Positions 38,001 through 51,799 of a stretch of 64,000 nt of DNA are shown here, piece by piece. The notes beneath the pieces were generated by a model. The model made no database searches. It saw nothing but the letters and a program-made list of their open reading frames with translations, and was not told the DNA's origin. The position numbers and the translations under genes were made by a program. Position 1 is the first letter of the stretch, and each line of letters opens with the position of its first letter. This DNA comes from Fragum whitleyi (lineage: Eukaryota; Mollusca; Bivalvia; Cardiida; Cardiidae): NCBI GenBank assembly GCA_948146395.1, contig OX411556.1, forward strand, positions 434,001 to 498,000. Direction: 5' to 3'.

Positions 38001-38680
38001 ATCCTGATTTAATGTTAAATATTTTGGGTACCCATTTTTCGATCGACTGATGCGCCCATGCATTCATACCCACATCGTCCCAAACACTCGCGTTCGCTAG
38101 CTATGCATGTGCGCTTCAAATTGACACCGGTTTCGATGCCGTCTGATGCATCCGTCTGTGCGTTTATGCAGCGTCCCTGACCCCTTGTTATTCGATTTAA
38201 TAGTAATTATTTAATCCTGATTTAATGTTAAATATTTTAGGTACTAATTTTTCGATCGACTGATGCGCCCATGCATTCATACCCACATCGTCCCAAACAC
38301 GCGCGTTCACTAGCTATGCATATGCGCTTCAAATTGACACCGGTTTCGATGCCGTCTGATGCATCCGTCTGTGCGTTTATGCAGCATCCCTGACCCATTG
38401 TTATTCGATTTAATAGTAATTATTTAATCCTGATTTAATGTTAAATATTTTGGGTACCCATTTTTCGATCGACTGATGCGCCCATGCATTCATACCCATA
38501 ACGCCCCAAACACGCGCGTTCGCTAGCTATGCATGTGCGCTTCAAATTGACACCGGTTTCGATGCCGTCTGATGCATCCGTCTGTGCGTTTATGCAGCAT
38601 CCCTGACCCCTTGTTATTCGATTTAATAGTAATTATTTAATCCTGATTTAATGTTAAATATTTGGGTACCCATTTTTCGA
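35061..38680. repeat. 17-monomer higher-order unit, copy 2 (3620 bp)
   Basis: This reproduces copy 1 at an exact 3620-bp offset: GCCTTTTTGC 31771/35391, CTTTTTATTC 32221/35841, TTAATTATTT 33731/37351, and the one-base deletion 35041/38661. I found no difference between the copies at any marker checked, so this is the most recent large duplication in the window. It includes a cassette Q copy near 38.1-38.5 kb. The match stops between 38661 and 38701, where CATTCATAC replaces CATTTATAC. Confidence 0.95.
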
Positions 38681-41600
38681 TCGACTGATGCGCCCATGCA
38701 TTCATACCCACATCGCCCCAAACACGCGCGTTCGCTAGCTATGCATGTGCGCTTCAAATTGACACCGGTTTCGATGCCGTCTGATGCATCCGTCTGTGCG
38801 TTTATGCAGCATCCCTGACCCCTTGTTATTCGATTTAATAATAATTATTTAATCCTGATTTAATGTTAAATATTTTGGGTACCCATTTTTCGATCGACTG
38901 ATGCGCCCATGCATTCATACCCACATCGCCCCAAACACGCGCGTTCGTTAGCTATGCATGTGCGCTTTAAATTGACACCGGTTTCGATGCCGTCTGATGC
39001 ATCGGTCTGTGCGTTTATGCAGCATCCCTGACCCCTTGTTATTCGATTTAATAGTAATTATTTAATCCTGATTTAATGTTAAATATTTTGGGTACCCATT
39101 TTTCGATCGACTGATGCGCCCATGCATTCATACCCACATCGTCCCAAACACTCGCGTTCGCTAGCTATGCATGTGCGCTTCAAATTGACACCGGTTTCGA
39201 TGCCGTCTGATGCATCCGTCTGTGCGTTTATGCAGCGTCCCTGACCCCTTGTTATTCGATTTAATAGTAATTATTTAATCCTGATTTAATGTTAAATATT
39301 TTGGGTACCAATTTTTCGATCGACTGATGCGCCCATGCATTCATACCCACATCGTCCCAAACACGCGCGTTCACTAGCTATGCATGTGCGCTTCAAATTG
39401 ACACCGGTTTCGATGCCGTCTGATGCATCCGTCTGTGCGTTTATGCAGCATCCCTGACCCCTTGTTATTCGATTTAATAGTAATTATTTAATCCTGATTT
39501 AATGTTAAATATTTTGGGTACCCATTTTTCGATCGACTGATGCGCCCATGCATTCATACCCACATCGCCCCAAACACGCGCGTTCGCTAGCTATGCATGT
39601 GCGCTTCAAATTGACACCGGTTTCGATGCCGTCTGATGCATCCGTCTGTGCGTTTATGCAGCATCCCTGACCCCTTGTTATTCGATTTAATAGTAATTAT
39701 TTAATCCTGATTTAATGTTAAATATTTTGGGTACCCATTTTTCGATCGACTGATGCGCCCATGCATTCATACCCACATCGCCCCAAACACGCGCGTTCGC
39801 TAGCTATGCATGTGCGCTTCAAATTGACACCGGTTTCGATGCTGTCTAATGCATCCGTCTGTGCGTTTATGCAGCATCCCTGACCCCTTGTTATTCGATT
39901 TAATAGTAATTATTAAATCCTGATTTAATGTTAAATATTTTGGGTACCCATTTTTCGATCGACTGATGCGCCCATGCATTCATACCCACATCGTCCCAAA
40001 CACTCGCGTTCGCTAGCTATGCATGTGCGCTTCAAATTGACACCGGTTTCGATGCCGTCTGATGCATCCGTCTGTGCGTTTATGCAGCATCCCTGACCCA
40101 TTGTTATTCGATTTAATAGTAATTATTTAATCCTGATTTAATGTTAAATATTATGGGTACCCATTTTTCGATCGACTGATGCGCCCATGCATTCATACCC
40201 ACATCGCCCCAAACACGCGCGTTCGCTAGCTATGCATGTGCGCTTCAAATTGACACCGGTTTCGATGCCGTCTGATGCATCAGTCTGTGCGTTTATGCAG
40301 CATCCCTGACCCCTTGTTATTCGATTTAATAGTAATTATTTAATCCTGATTTAATGTTAAATATTTTGGGTACCCATTTTTCGATCGACTGATGCGCCCA
40401 TGCATTCATACCCACATCGTCCCAAACACTCGCGTTCGCTAGCTATGCATGTGCGCTTCAAATTGACACCGGTTTCGATGCCGTCTGATGCATCCGTCTG
40501 TGCGTTTATGCAGCATCCCTGACCCCTTGTTATTCGATTTAATAGTAATTATTTAATCCTGATTTAATGTTAAATATTTTGGGTACCCATTTTTCGATCG
40601 ACTGATGCGCCCATGCATTCATACCCACATCGTCCCAAACACTCGCGTTCGCTAGCTATGCATGTGCGCTTCAAATTGACACCGGTTTCGATGCCGTCTG
40701 ATGCATCCGTCTGTGCGTTTATGCAGCATCCCTGACCCCTTGTTATTCGATTTAATAGTAATTATTTAATCCTGATTTAATGTTAAATATTTTGGGTACC
40801 CATTTTTCGATCGACTGATGCGCCCATGCATTCATACCCACATCGTCCCAAACACGCGCGTTCACTAGCTATGCATGTGCGCTTCAAATTGACACCGGTT
40901 TCGATGCCGTCTGATGCATCCGTATGTGCGTTTATGCAGCATCCCTGACCCCTTGTTATTCGATTTAATAGTAATTATTTAATCCTGATTTAATGTTAAA
41001 TATTTTGGGTACCCATTTTTCGATCGACTGATGCGCCCATGCATTCATACCCACATCGTCCCAAACACTCGCGTTCGCTAGCTATGCATGTGCGCTTCAA
41101 ATTGACACCGGTTTCGATGCCGTCTGATGCATCCGTCTGTGCGTTTATGCAGCGTCCCTGACCCCTTGTTATTCGATTTAATAGTTATTATTTAATCCTG
41201 ATTTAATGTTAAATATTTTGGGTACCCATTTTTCGATCGACTGATGCGCCCATGCATTCATACCCACATCGTCCCAAACACGCGCGTTCACTAGCTATGC
41301 ATGTGCGCTTCAAATTGACACCGGTTTCGATGCCGTCTGATGCATCCGTCTGTGCGTTTATGCAGCATCCCTGACCCCTTGTTATTCGATTTAATAGTAA
41401 TTATTTAATCCTGATTTAATGTTAAATATTTTGGGTACCCATTTTTCGATAGACTGATGCGCCCATGCATTCATACCCACATCGCCCCAAACACGCGCGT
41501 TCGCTAGCTATGCATATGCGCTTCCAATTGACACCAGTTTCTATGCCGTCTGATGCATCCGTCTGTGCGTTTATGCAGCATCCCTGACCCCTTGTTATTC

Positions 41601-43441
41601 GATTTAATAGTAATTATTTAATCCTGATTTAATGTTAAATATTTTGGGTACCCATTTTTCGATCGACTGATGCGCCCATGCATTCATACCCACATCGTCC
41701 CAAACACTCGCGTTCGCTAGCTATGCATGTGCGCTTCAAATTGACACCGGTTTCGATGCCGTCTGATGCATCCGTCTGTGCGTTTATGCAGCATCCCTGA
41801 CCCCTTGTTATTCGATTTAATAGTAATTATTTAATCCTGATTTAATGTTAAATATTTTGGGTACCCATTTTTCGATCGACTGATGCGCCCATGCATTCAT
41901 ACCCACATCGTCCCAAACACTCGCGTTCGCTAGCTATGCATGTGCGCTTCAAATTGACACCGGTTTCGATGCCGTCTGATGCATCCGTCTGTGCGTTTAT
42001 GCAGCATCCCTGACCCCTTGTTATTCGATTTAATATTAATTATTTAATCCTGATTTAATGTTAAATATTTTGGGTACCCATTTTTCGATCGACTGATGCG
42101 CCCATGCATTCATACCCACATCGTCCCAAACACTCGCGTTCGCTAGCTATGCATGTGCGCTTCAAATTGACACCGGTTTCGATGCCGTCTGATGCATCCG
42201 TCTGTGCGTTTATGCAGCATCCCTGACCCCTTGTTATTCGATTTAATAGTAATTATTTAATCCTGATTTAATGTTAAATATTTTGGGTACCCATTTTTCG
42301 ATCGACTGATGCGCCCATGCATTCATACCCACATCGTCCCAAACACGCGCGTTCACTAGCTATGCATGTGCGCTTCAAATTGACACCGGTTTCGATGCCG
42401 TCTGATGCATCCGTCTGTGCGTTTATGCAGCATCCCTGACCCCTTGTTATTCGATTTAATAATAATTATTTAATCCTGATTTAATGTTAAATATTTTGGG
42501 TACCCATTTTTCGATCGACTGATGCGCCCATGCATTCATACCCACATCGCCCCAAACACGCGCGTTCGCTAGCTATGCATGTGCGCTTCAAATTGACACC
42601 GGTTTCGATGCTGTCTAATGCATCCGTCTGTGCGTTTATGCAGCATCCCTGACCCCTTGTTATTCGATTTAATAGTAATTATTTAATCCTGATTTAATGT
42701 TAAATATTTTGGGTACCCATTTTTCGATCGACTGATGCGCCCATGCATTCATACCCACATCGTCCCAAACACTCGAGTTCGCTAGCTATGCATGTGCGCT
42801 TCAAATTGACACCGGTTTCGATGCCGTCTGATGCATCCGTCTGTGCGTTTATGCAGCATCCCTGACCCCTTGTTATTCGATTTAATAGTAATTATTTAAT
42901 CCTGATTTAATGTTAAATATTTTGGGTACCCATTTTTCGATCGACTGATGCGCCCATGCATTCATACCCACATCGCCCAAAACACGCGCGTTCGCTAGCT
43001 ATGCATGTGCGCTTCAAATTGACACCGGTTTCGATGCCGTCTGATGCATCCGTCTGTGCGTTTATGCAGCATCCCTGACCCCTTGTTATTCGATTTAATA
43101 GTAATTATTTAATGCTGATTTAATGTTAAATATTTTGGGTACCCATTTTTCGATCGACTGATGCGCCCATGCATTCATACCCACATCGTCCCAAACACGC
43201 GCGTTCACTAGCTATGCATGTGCGCTTCAAATTGACACCGGTTTCGATGCCGTCTGATGCATCCGTCTGTGCGTTTATGCAGCATCCCTGACCCCTTGTT
43301 ATTCGATTTAATAGTAATTATTTAATCCTGATTTAATGTTAAATATTTTGGGTACCCATTTTTCGATCGACTGATGCGCCCATGCATTCATACCCACATC
43401 GCCCCAAACACGCGCGTTCGCTAGCTATGCATGTGCGCTTC
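38681..43441. repeat. About 22 monomers of mixed type with scattered block D relatives
   Basis: The array is continuous, with types A, B and C intermixed. Recognisable relatives of block D units are CGTATGTGC (40921), AGTTATTATTT (41182), TTCCAATTG with CCAGTTTCTATG (41523), and GCTGTCTAATG (39841, 42611). Others are ATAATAATTA near 38838 and 42459, GCTTTAAATTG near 38965, TCTATGC-type changes and AATATTAATTA near 42034. The order of these units does not follow block D, so I treat them as dispersed variants. I saw no complete duplication of more than two or three monomers here. Confidence 0.7.
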
Positions 43442-44293
43442 AAATTGACACCGGTTTCGATGCCGTCTGATGCATCCGTCTGTGCGTTTATGCAGCATCC
43501 CTGACCCCTTGTTATTCGATTTAATAGTAATTATTTAATCCTGATTTAATGTTAAATATTTTGGATACCCATTTTTCGATCGACTGATGCGCCCATGCAT
43601 TCATACCCACATCGTCCCAAACACTCGCGTTCGCTAGCTATGCATGTGCGCTTCAAATTGACACCGGTTTCGATGCCGTCTGATGCATCCGTCTGTGCGT
43701 TTATGCAGAATCCCTGACCCCTTGTTATTCGATTTAATAGTAATTATTTAATCCTGATTTAATGTTAAATATTTTGGGTACCTATTTTTCGATCGACGGA
43801 TGCGCCCATGCATTCATACCCACATCGTCCCAAACACGCGCGTTCACTAGCTATGCATATGCGCTTCAAATTGACACCGGTTTTGACGCCGTCTGATGCA
43901 TCCGTCTGTGCGTTTATGCAGCATCCCTGACCCCTTGTTATTCGATTTAATAGTAATTATTTAATCCTGATTTAATGTTAAATATTTTGGGTACCCATTT
44001 TTCGATCGACTGATGCGCCCATGCATTCATACCCACATCGCCCCAAATACGCGCGTTCGCTAGCTATGCATGTGCGCTTCAAATTGACACCGGTTTCGAT
44101 GCCGTCTGATGCATCCGTCTGTGCGTTTATGCAGCATCCCTGACCCCTTGTTATTCGATTTAATAGTAATTATTTAATCCTGATTTAATGTTAAATATTT
44201 TGGGTACCCATTTATCGATCGACTAATGCGCCCATGCATTCATACCCACATCGTCCCAAACACTCGCGTTCGCTAGCTATGCATGTGCGCTTC
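43442..44293. repeat. Four-monomer block shared with 49.6 kb, copy 1
   Basis: The four monomers carry TTGGATACC (43561), CCTATTTTTCGATCGACGGA (43781) with a type C end and CATATGCGC, GGTTTTGACGCC (43879), and CATTTATCGATCGACTAATG (44210). All recur 6175 bp (29 monomers less two bases) later. Private to this copy are GCAGAATCC near 43706 and CCCCAAATACG near 44042. The neighbours do not match, so a small four-unit block was moved or conserved over 29 monomers. Confidence 0.85.
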
Positions 44294-47200
44294 AAATTGA
44301 CACTGGTTTCGATGCCGTCTGATGCATCCGTCTGTGCGTTTATGCAGCATCCCTGACCCCTTGTTATTCGATTTAATAGTAATTATTCAATCCTGATTTA
44401 ATGTTAAATATTTCGGGTACCCATTTTTCGATCGACTGATGCGCCCATGCATTCATACCCACATCGTCCCAAACACTCGCGTTCGCTAGCTATGCATGTG
44501 CGCTTCAAATTGACACCGGTTTCGATGCCGTCTGATGCATCCGTCTGTGCGTTTATGCAGCATCCCTGACCCCTTGTTATTCGATTTAATAGTAATTATC
44601 TAATCCTGATTTAATGTTAAATATTTTGGGTACCCATTTTTCGATCGACTGATGCGCCCATGCATTCATACCCACATCGTCCCAAACACGCGCGTTCACT
44701 AGCTATGCATGTGCGCTTCAAATTGACACCGGTTTCGATGCCGTCTGATGCATCCGTATGTGCGTTTATGCAGCATCCCTGACCCCTTGTTATTCGATTT
44801 AATAGTAATTATTTAATCCTGATTTAATGTTAAATATTTTGGGTACCCATTTTTCGATCGACTGATGCGCCCATGCATTCATACCCACATCGCCCCAAAA
44901 ACGCGCGTTCGCTAGCTATGCATGTGCGCTTCAAATTGACACCGGTTTCGATGCCGTCTGATGCATCCGTCTGTGCGTTTATGCAGCATCCCTGACCCCT
45001 TGTTATTCGATTTAATAGTAATTATTTAATCCTGATTTAATGTTAAATATTTTGGGTACCCATTTTTCGATCGACTGATGCGCCCATGCATTCATACCCA
45101 CATCGTCCCAAACACTCGCGTTCGCTAGCTATGCATGTGCGCTTCAAATTGACACCGGTTTCGATGCCGTCTGATGCATCCGTCTGTGCGTTTATGCAGC
45201 ATCCCTGACCCCTTGTTATTCGATTTAATAGTAATTATTTAATCCTGATTTAATGTTAAATATTTTGGGTACCCATTTTTCGATCGACTGATGCGCCCAT
45301 GCATTCATACCCACATCGTCCCAAACACTCGCGTTCGCTAGCTATGCATGTGCGCTTCAATTGACACCGGTTTCGATGCCGTCTGATGCATCCGTCTGTG
45401 CGTTTATGCAGCATCCCTGACCCCTTGTTATTCGATTTAATAGTAATTATTTAATCCTGATTTAATGTTAAATATTTTGGGTACCCATTTTTCGATCGAC
45501 TGATGCGCCCATGCATTCATACCCACATCGTCCCAAACACGCGCGTTCACTAGCTATGCATGTGCACTTCAAATTTACACCGGTTTCGATGCCGTCTGAT
45601 GCATCCGTCTGTGCGTTTATGCAGCATCTCTGACCCCTTGTTATTCGATTTAATAGTAATTATTTAATCCTGATTTAATGTTAAATATTTTGGGTACCCA
45701 TTTTTCGATCGACTGATGCGCCCAAGCATTCATACCCACATCGTCCCAAACACTCGCGTTCGCTAGCTATGCATGTGCGCTTCAAATTGACACTGGTTTC
45801 GATGCCGTCTGATGCATCCGTCTGTGCGTTTATGCAGCATACCTGACCCCTTGTTATTCGATTTAATAGTAATTATTTAATCCTGATTTAATGTTAAATA
45901 TTTTGGGTACCCATTTTTCGATCGACTGATGCGCCCATGCATTCATACCCACATCGTCCCAAACACTCGCGTTCGCTAGCTATGCATGTGCGCTTCAAAT
46001 TGACACCGGTTTCGATGCCGTCTGATGCATCCGTCTGTGCGTTTATGCAGCATCCCTGACCCCTTGTTATTCGATTTAATAGTAATTATTTAATCCTGAT
46101 TTAATGTTAAATATTTTGGGTACCCATTTTTCGATCGACTGATGCGCCCATGCATTCATACCCACATCGTCCCAAACACTCGCGTTCGCTAGCTATGCAT
46201 GTGCGCTTCAATTGACACCGGTTTCGATGCCGTCTGATGCATCCGTCTGTTCGTTTATGCAGCATCCCTGACCCCTTGTTATTCGATTTAATAGTAATTA
46301 TTTAATCCTGATTTAATGTTAAATATTTTGGGTACCCATTTTTCGATCGACTGATGCGCCCATGCATTCATACCCACATCGTCCCAAACACGCGCGTTCA
46401 CTAGCTATGCATGTGCACTTCAAATTGACACCGGTTTCGATGCCGTCTGATGCATCCGTCTGTGCGTTTATGCAGCATCCCTGACCCCTTGTTATTCGAT
46501 TTAATAGTAATTATTTCATCCTGATTTAATGTTAAATATTTTGGGTACCCATTTTTCGATCGACTGATGCGCCCATGCATTCATACCCACATCGCCCCAA
46601 ACACGCGCGTTCGCTAGCTATGCATGTGCGCTTCAAATTGACACCGGTTTCGATGCCGTCTGATGCATCCGTCTGTGCGTTTATGCAGCATCCCTGACCC
46701 CTTGTTATTCGATTTAATAGTAATTATTTAATCCTGATTTAATGTTAAATATTTTGGGTACCCATTTTTCGATCGACTGATGCGCCCATGCATTCATACC
46801 CACATCGCCCCAAACACTCGCGTTCGCTAGCTATCCATGTGCGCTTCAAATTGACACTGGTTTCGATGCCATCTGATGCATCCGTCTGTGCGTTTATGCA
46901 GCATCCCTGACCCCTTGTTATTCGATTTAATAGTAATTATTTAATCCTGATTTAATGTTAAATATTTTAGGTACCCATTTTTCGATCGACTGATGCGCCC
47001 ATGCATTCATACCCACATCGCCCCAAACACGCACGTTCGCTAGCTATGCATTTGCGCTTCAAATTGACACCGGTTTCGATGCCGTCTGATGCATCCGTCT
47101 GTGCGTTTATGCAGCATCCCTGACCCCTTGTTATTCGATTTAATAGTAATTATTTAATCCTGATTTAATGTTAAATATTTTGGGTACCCATTTTTCGATC

Positions 47201-49616
47201 GACTGATGCGCCCATGCATTCATACCCACATCGTCCCAAACACTCGCGTTCGCTAGCTATGCATGTGCGCTTTAAATTGACACCGGTTTCGATGCCGTCT
47301 GATGCATCCGTCTGTGCGTTTATGCAGCATCCCTGACCCCTTGTTATTCGATTTAATAGTAATTATTTAATCCTGATTTAATGTTAAATATTTTGGGTAC
47401 CCATTTTTCGATCGACTGATGCGCCCATGCATTCATACCCACATCGCCCCAAACACGCGCGTTCGCTAGCTATGCATGTGCGCTTCAAATTGACACCGGT
47501 TTCGATGCTGTCTAATGCATCCGTCTGTGCGTTTATGCAGCATCCCTGACCCCTTGTTATTCGATTTAATAGTAATTATTTAATCCTGATTTAATGTTAA
47601 ATATTTTGGGTACCCATTTTTCGATCGACTGATGCGCCCATGCATTCATACCCACATCGTCCCAAACACTCGCGTTCGCTAGCTATGCATGTGCGCTTCA
47701 AATTGACACCGGTTTCGATGCCGTCTGATGCATCCGTCTGTGCGTTTATGCAGCATCCCTGACCCCTTGTTATTCGATTTAATAGTAATTATTTAATCCT
47801 GATTTAATGTTAAATATTTTGGGTACCCATTTTTCGATCGACTGATGCGCCCATGCATTCATACCCACATCGCCCCAAACACGCGCGTTCGCTAGCTATG
47901 CAAGTGCGCTTTAAATTGACACCGGTTTCGATGCCGTCTGATGCATCCGTCTGTGCGTTTATGCAGCATCCCTGACCCCTTGTTATTCGATTTAATAGTA
48001 ATTATTTAATCCTGATTTAATGTTAAATATTTTGGGTACCCATTTTTCGATCGACTGATGCGCCCATGCATTCATACCCACATCGTCCCAAACACTCGCG
48101 TTCGCTAGCTATGCATGTGCGCTTCAAATTGACACCGGTTTCGATGCCGTCTGATGCATCCGTCTGTGCGTTTATGCAGCATCCCTGACCCCTTGTTATT
48201 CGATTTAATAGTAATTATTTAATCCTGATTAAATGTTAAATATTTTGGGTACCCATTTTTCTATCGACTGATGCGCCCATGCATTCATACCCACATCGTC
48301 CCAAACACTCGCGTTCGCTAGCTATGCATGTGCGCTTCAAATTGACACCGGTTTTGATGCCGTCTGATGCATCCGTCTGTGCGTTTATGCAGCATCCCTG
48401 ACCCCTTGTTATTCGATTTAATAGTAATTATTTAATCCTGATTTAATGTTAAATATTTTGGGTACCCATTTTTCGATCGACTGATGCGCCCATGCATTCA
48501 TACCCACATCGTCCCAAACACGCGCGTTCACTAGCTATGCATGTGCGCTTCAAATTGACACCGGTTTCGATGCCGTCTGATGCATCCGTCTGTGCGTTTA
48601 TGCAGCATCCCTGACCCCTTGTTATTCGATTTAATAGTAATTATTTAATCCTGATTTAATGTTAAATATTTTGGGTACCCATTTTTCGATCGACTGATGC
48701 GCCCATGCATTCATACCCTCATCGCCCCAAACACGCGCGTTCGCTAGCTATGCATGTGCGCTTCAAATTGACACCGGTTTCGATGCCGTCTGATGCATCC
48801 GTCTGTGCGTTTATGCAGCATCCCTGACCCCTTGTTATTCGATTTAATAGTAATTATTTAATCCTGATTTAATGTTAAATATTTTGGGTACCCATTTTTC
48901 GATCGACTGATGCGCCCATGCATTCATACCCACATCGTCCCAAACACGCGCGTTCACTAGCTATGCATGTGCGCTTCAAATTGACACCGGTTTCGATGCC
49001 GTCTGATGCATCCGTCTGTGCGTTTATGCAGCATCCCTGACCCCTTGTTATTCGATTTAATAGTAATTATTTTATCCTGATTTAATGTTAAATATTTTGG
49101 GTACCCATTTTTCGATCGACTGATGCGCCCATGCATTCATACCCACATCGCCCCAAACACGCGCGTTCGCTAGCTATGCATGTGCGTTTCAAATTGACAC
49201 CGGTTTCGATGCCGTCTGATGCATCCGTCTGTGCGTTTATGCAGCATCCCTGACCCCTTGTTATTCGATTTAATAGTAATTATTTAATCCTGATTTAATG
49301 TTAAATATTTTGGGTACCCATTTTTCGATCGACTGATGCGCCCATGCATTCATACCCACATCGTCCCAAACACGCGCATTCGCTAGCTATGCATGTGCGC
49401 TTCAAATTGACACCGGTTTCGATGCCGTCTGATGCATCCGTCTGTGCGTTTATGCAGCATCCCTGACCCCTTGTTATTCGATTTAATAGTAATTATTTAA
49501 TCCTGATTTAATGTTAAATATTTTGGGTACCCATTTTTCGATCGACTGATGCGCCCATGCATTCATACCCAGATCGTCCCGAACACTCGCGTTCGCTAGC
49601 TATGCATGTGCGCTTC
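44294..49616. repeat. About 25 monomers, mixed types with a 4-unit spaced deletion
   Basis: A one-base deletion GCTTCAATTGACACC appears at 45355 and 46206, 851 bp apart, each followed at the end of its monomer by a type C tail with TGTGCACTTC (45561, 46412). CACTGGTTTC recurs at 44301, 45791 and 46855. Other private changes are ATTATTCAATCC near 44384, ATTATCTAATCC near 44596, ATCTCTGACC near 45625, GCCCAAGCATTC near 45720, CTATCCATGTG near 46832, GCTGTCTAATG near 47507 and GCAAGTGCG near 47900. No long collinear duplication is visible within the stretch. Confidence 0.7.
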
Positions 49617-50468
49617 AAATTGACACCGGTTTCGATGCCGTCTGATGCATCCGTCTGTGCGTTTATGCAGCATCCCTGACCCCTTGTTATTCGATTTAAT
49701 AGTAATTATTTAATCCTGATTTAATGTTAAATATTTTGGATACCCATTTTTCGATCGACTGATGCGCCCATGCATTCATACCCACATCGTCCCAAACACT
49801 CGCGTTCGCTAGCTATGCATGTGCGCTTCAAATTGACACCGGTTTCGATGCCGTCTGATGCATCCGTCTGTGCGTTTATGCAGCATCCCTGACCCCTTGT
49901 TATTCGATTTAATAGTAATTATTTAATCCTGATTTAATGTTAAATATTTTGGGTACCTATTTTTCGATCGACGGATGCGCCCATGCATTCATACCCACAT
50001 CGTCCCAAACACGCGCGTTCACTAGCTATGCATATGCGCTTCAAATTGACACCGGTTTTGACGCCGTCTGATGCATCCGTCTGTGCGTTTATGCAGCATC
50101 CCTGACCCCTTGTTATTCGATTTAATAGTAATTATTTAATCCTGATTTAATGTTAAATATTTTGGGTACCCATTTTTCGATCGACTGATGCGCCCATGCA
50201 TTCATACCCACATCGCCCCAAACACGCGCGTTCGCTAGCTATGCATGTGCGCTTCAAATTGACACCGGTTTCGATGCCGTCTGATGCATCCGTCTGTGCG
50301 TTTATGCAGCATCCCTGACCCCTTGTTATTCGATTTAATAGTAATTATTTAATCCTGATTTAATGTTAAATATTTTGGGTACCCATTTATCGATCGACTA
50401 ATGCGCCCATGCATTCATACCCACATCGTCCCAAACACTCGCGTTCGATAGCTATGCATGTGCGCTTC
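49617..50468. repeat. Four-monomer block shared with 43.4 kb, copy 2
   Basis: TTGGATACC (49736), CCTATTTTTCGATCGACGGA (49956), the type C end with CATATGCGC, GGTTTTGACGCC (50054) and CATTTATCGATCGACTAATG (50385) follow one another as at 43442-44293, at a constant 6175-bp offset. The last monomer ends CGTTCGATAGC here but CGTTCGCTAGC there. GATAGC is otherwise seen only at 60.7, 61.9 and 63.4 kb. Confidence 0.85.
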
Positions 50469-51799
50469 AAATTGACACCGGTTTCGATGCCGTCTGATGC
50501 ATCCGTCCGTGCGTTTATGCAGCATCCCTGACCCCTTGTTATTCGATTTAATAGTAATTATTTAATCCTGATTTAATGTTAAATATTTTGGGTACCCATT
50601 TTTCGATCGACTGATGCGCCCATGCATTCATACCCACATCGTCCCAAACACTCGCATTCGCTAGCTATGCATGTGCGCTTCAAATTGACACCGGTTTCGA
50701 TGCCGTCTGATGCATCCGTCTGTGCGTTTATGCAGCATCCCTGACCCCTTGTTATTCGATTTAATAGTAATTATTTAATCCTGATTTAATGTTAAATATT
50801 TTGAGTACCCATTTTTCGATCGACTGATGCGCCCATGCATTCATACCCACATCGTCCCAAACACTCGCGTTCGCTAGCTATGCATGTGCGCTTCAAAATG
50901 ACACCGGTTTCGATGCCGTCTGATGCATCCGTCTGTGCGTTTATGCAGCATCCCTGACCCCTTGTTATTCGATTTAATAGTAATTATTTAATCCTGATTT
51001 AATGTTAAATATTTTGGGTACCCATTTTTCGATCGACTGATGCGCCCATGCATTCATACCCACATCGTCCCAAACACGCGCGTTCGCTAGCTATGCATGT
51101 GCGCTTCAAATTGACACCGGTTTCGATGCCGTCTGATGCATCCGTCTGTGCGTTTATGCAGCATCCCTGACCCCTTGTTATTCGATTTAATAGTAATTAT
51201 TTAATCCTGATTTAATGTTAAATATTTTGGGTACCCATTTTTCGATCGACTGATGCGCCCATGCATTCATACCCACATCGTCCTAAACACGCGCGTTCAC
51301 TAGCTATGCATGTGCGCTTCAAATTGACACCGGTTTCGATGCCGTCTGATGCATCCGTCTGTGCGTTTATGCAGCATCTCTGACCCCTTGTTATTCGATT
51401 TAATAGTAATTATTTAATCCTGATTTAATGTTAAATATTTTGGGTACCCATTTTTCGATCGACTGATGCGCCCATGCATTCATACCCAAATCGTCCCAAA
51501 CACGCGCGTTCGCTAGCTATGCATGTGCGCTTCAAATTGACACCGGTTTCGATGCCGTCTGATGCATCCGTCTGTGCGTTTATGCAGCATCCCTGACCCC
51601 TTGTTATTCGATTTAATAGTAATTATTTAATCCTGATTTAATGTTAAATATTTTGGGTACCCATTTTTCGATCGACTGATGCGCCCATGCATTCATACCC
51701 ACATCGCCCCAAACACGCGCGTTCGCTAGCTATGCATGTGCGCTTCAAATTGACACCGGTTTCGATGCCGTCTGATGCATCCGTCTGTGCGTTTATGCA
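50469..51799. repeat. Six monomers leading into the 16-monomer block
   Basis: These are ordinary monomers with private variants CGTCCGTGCG near 50506, CTCGCATTCG near 50652, TTTTGAGTACC near 50803, CAAAATGACACC near 50896 and CCCAAATCGTCCC near 51486. T/G/G recombinant monomers (GTCCC with CACGCGCGTTCGC) begin to be frequent here (51070, 51490) and continue to about 61 kb, whereas earlier I saw only one, near 1878. Confidence 0.7.

Noticed and set aside
2691..46210. Sequencing error as the source of the one-base indels
   Set aside because: Several indels are shared at exact offsets by duplicated blocks (2691/5034, 14455/16798, 23919-block/28604-block, 35041/38661, 45355/46206), so they were inherited. 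A few single ones, such as 21151, could still be errors.
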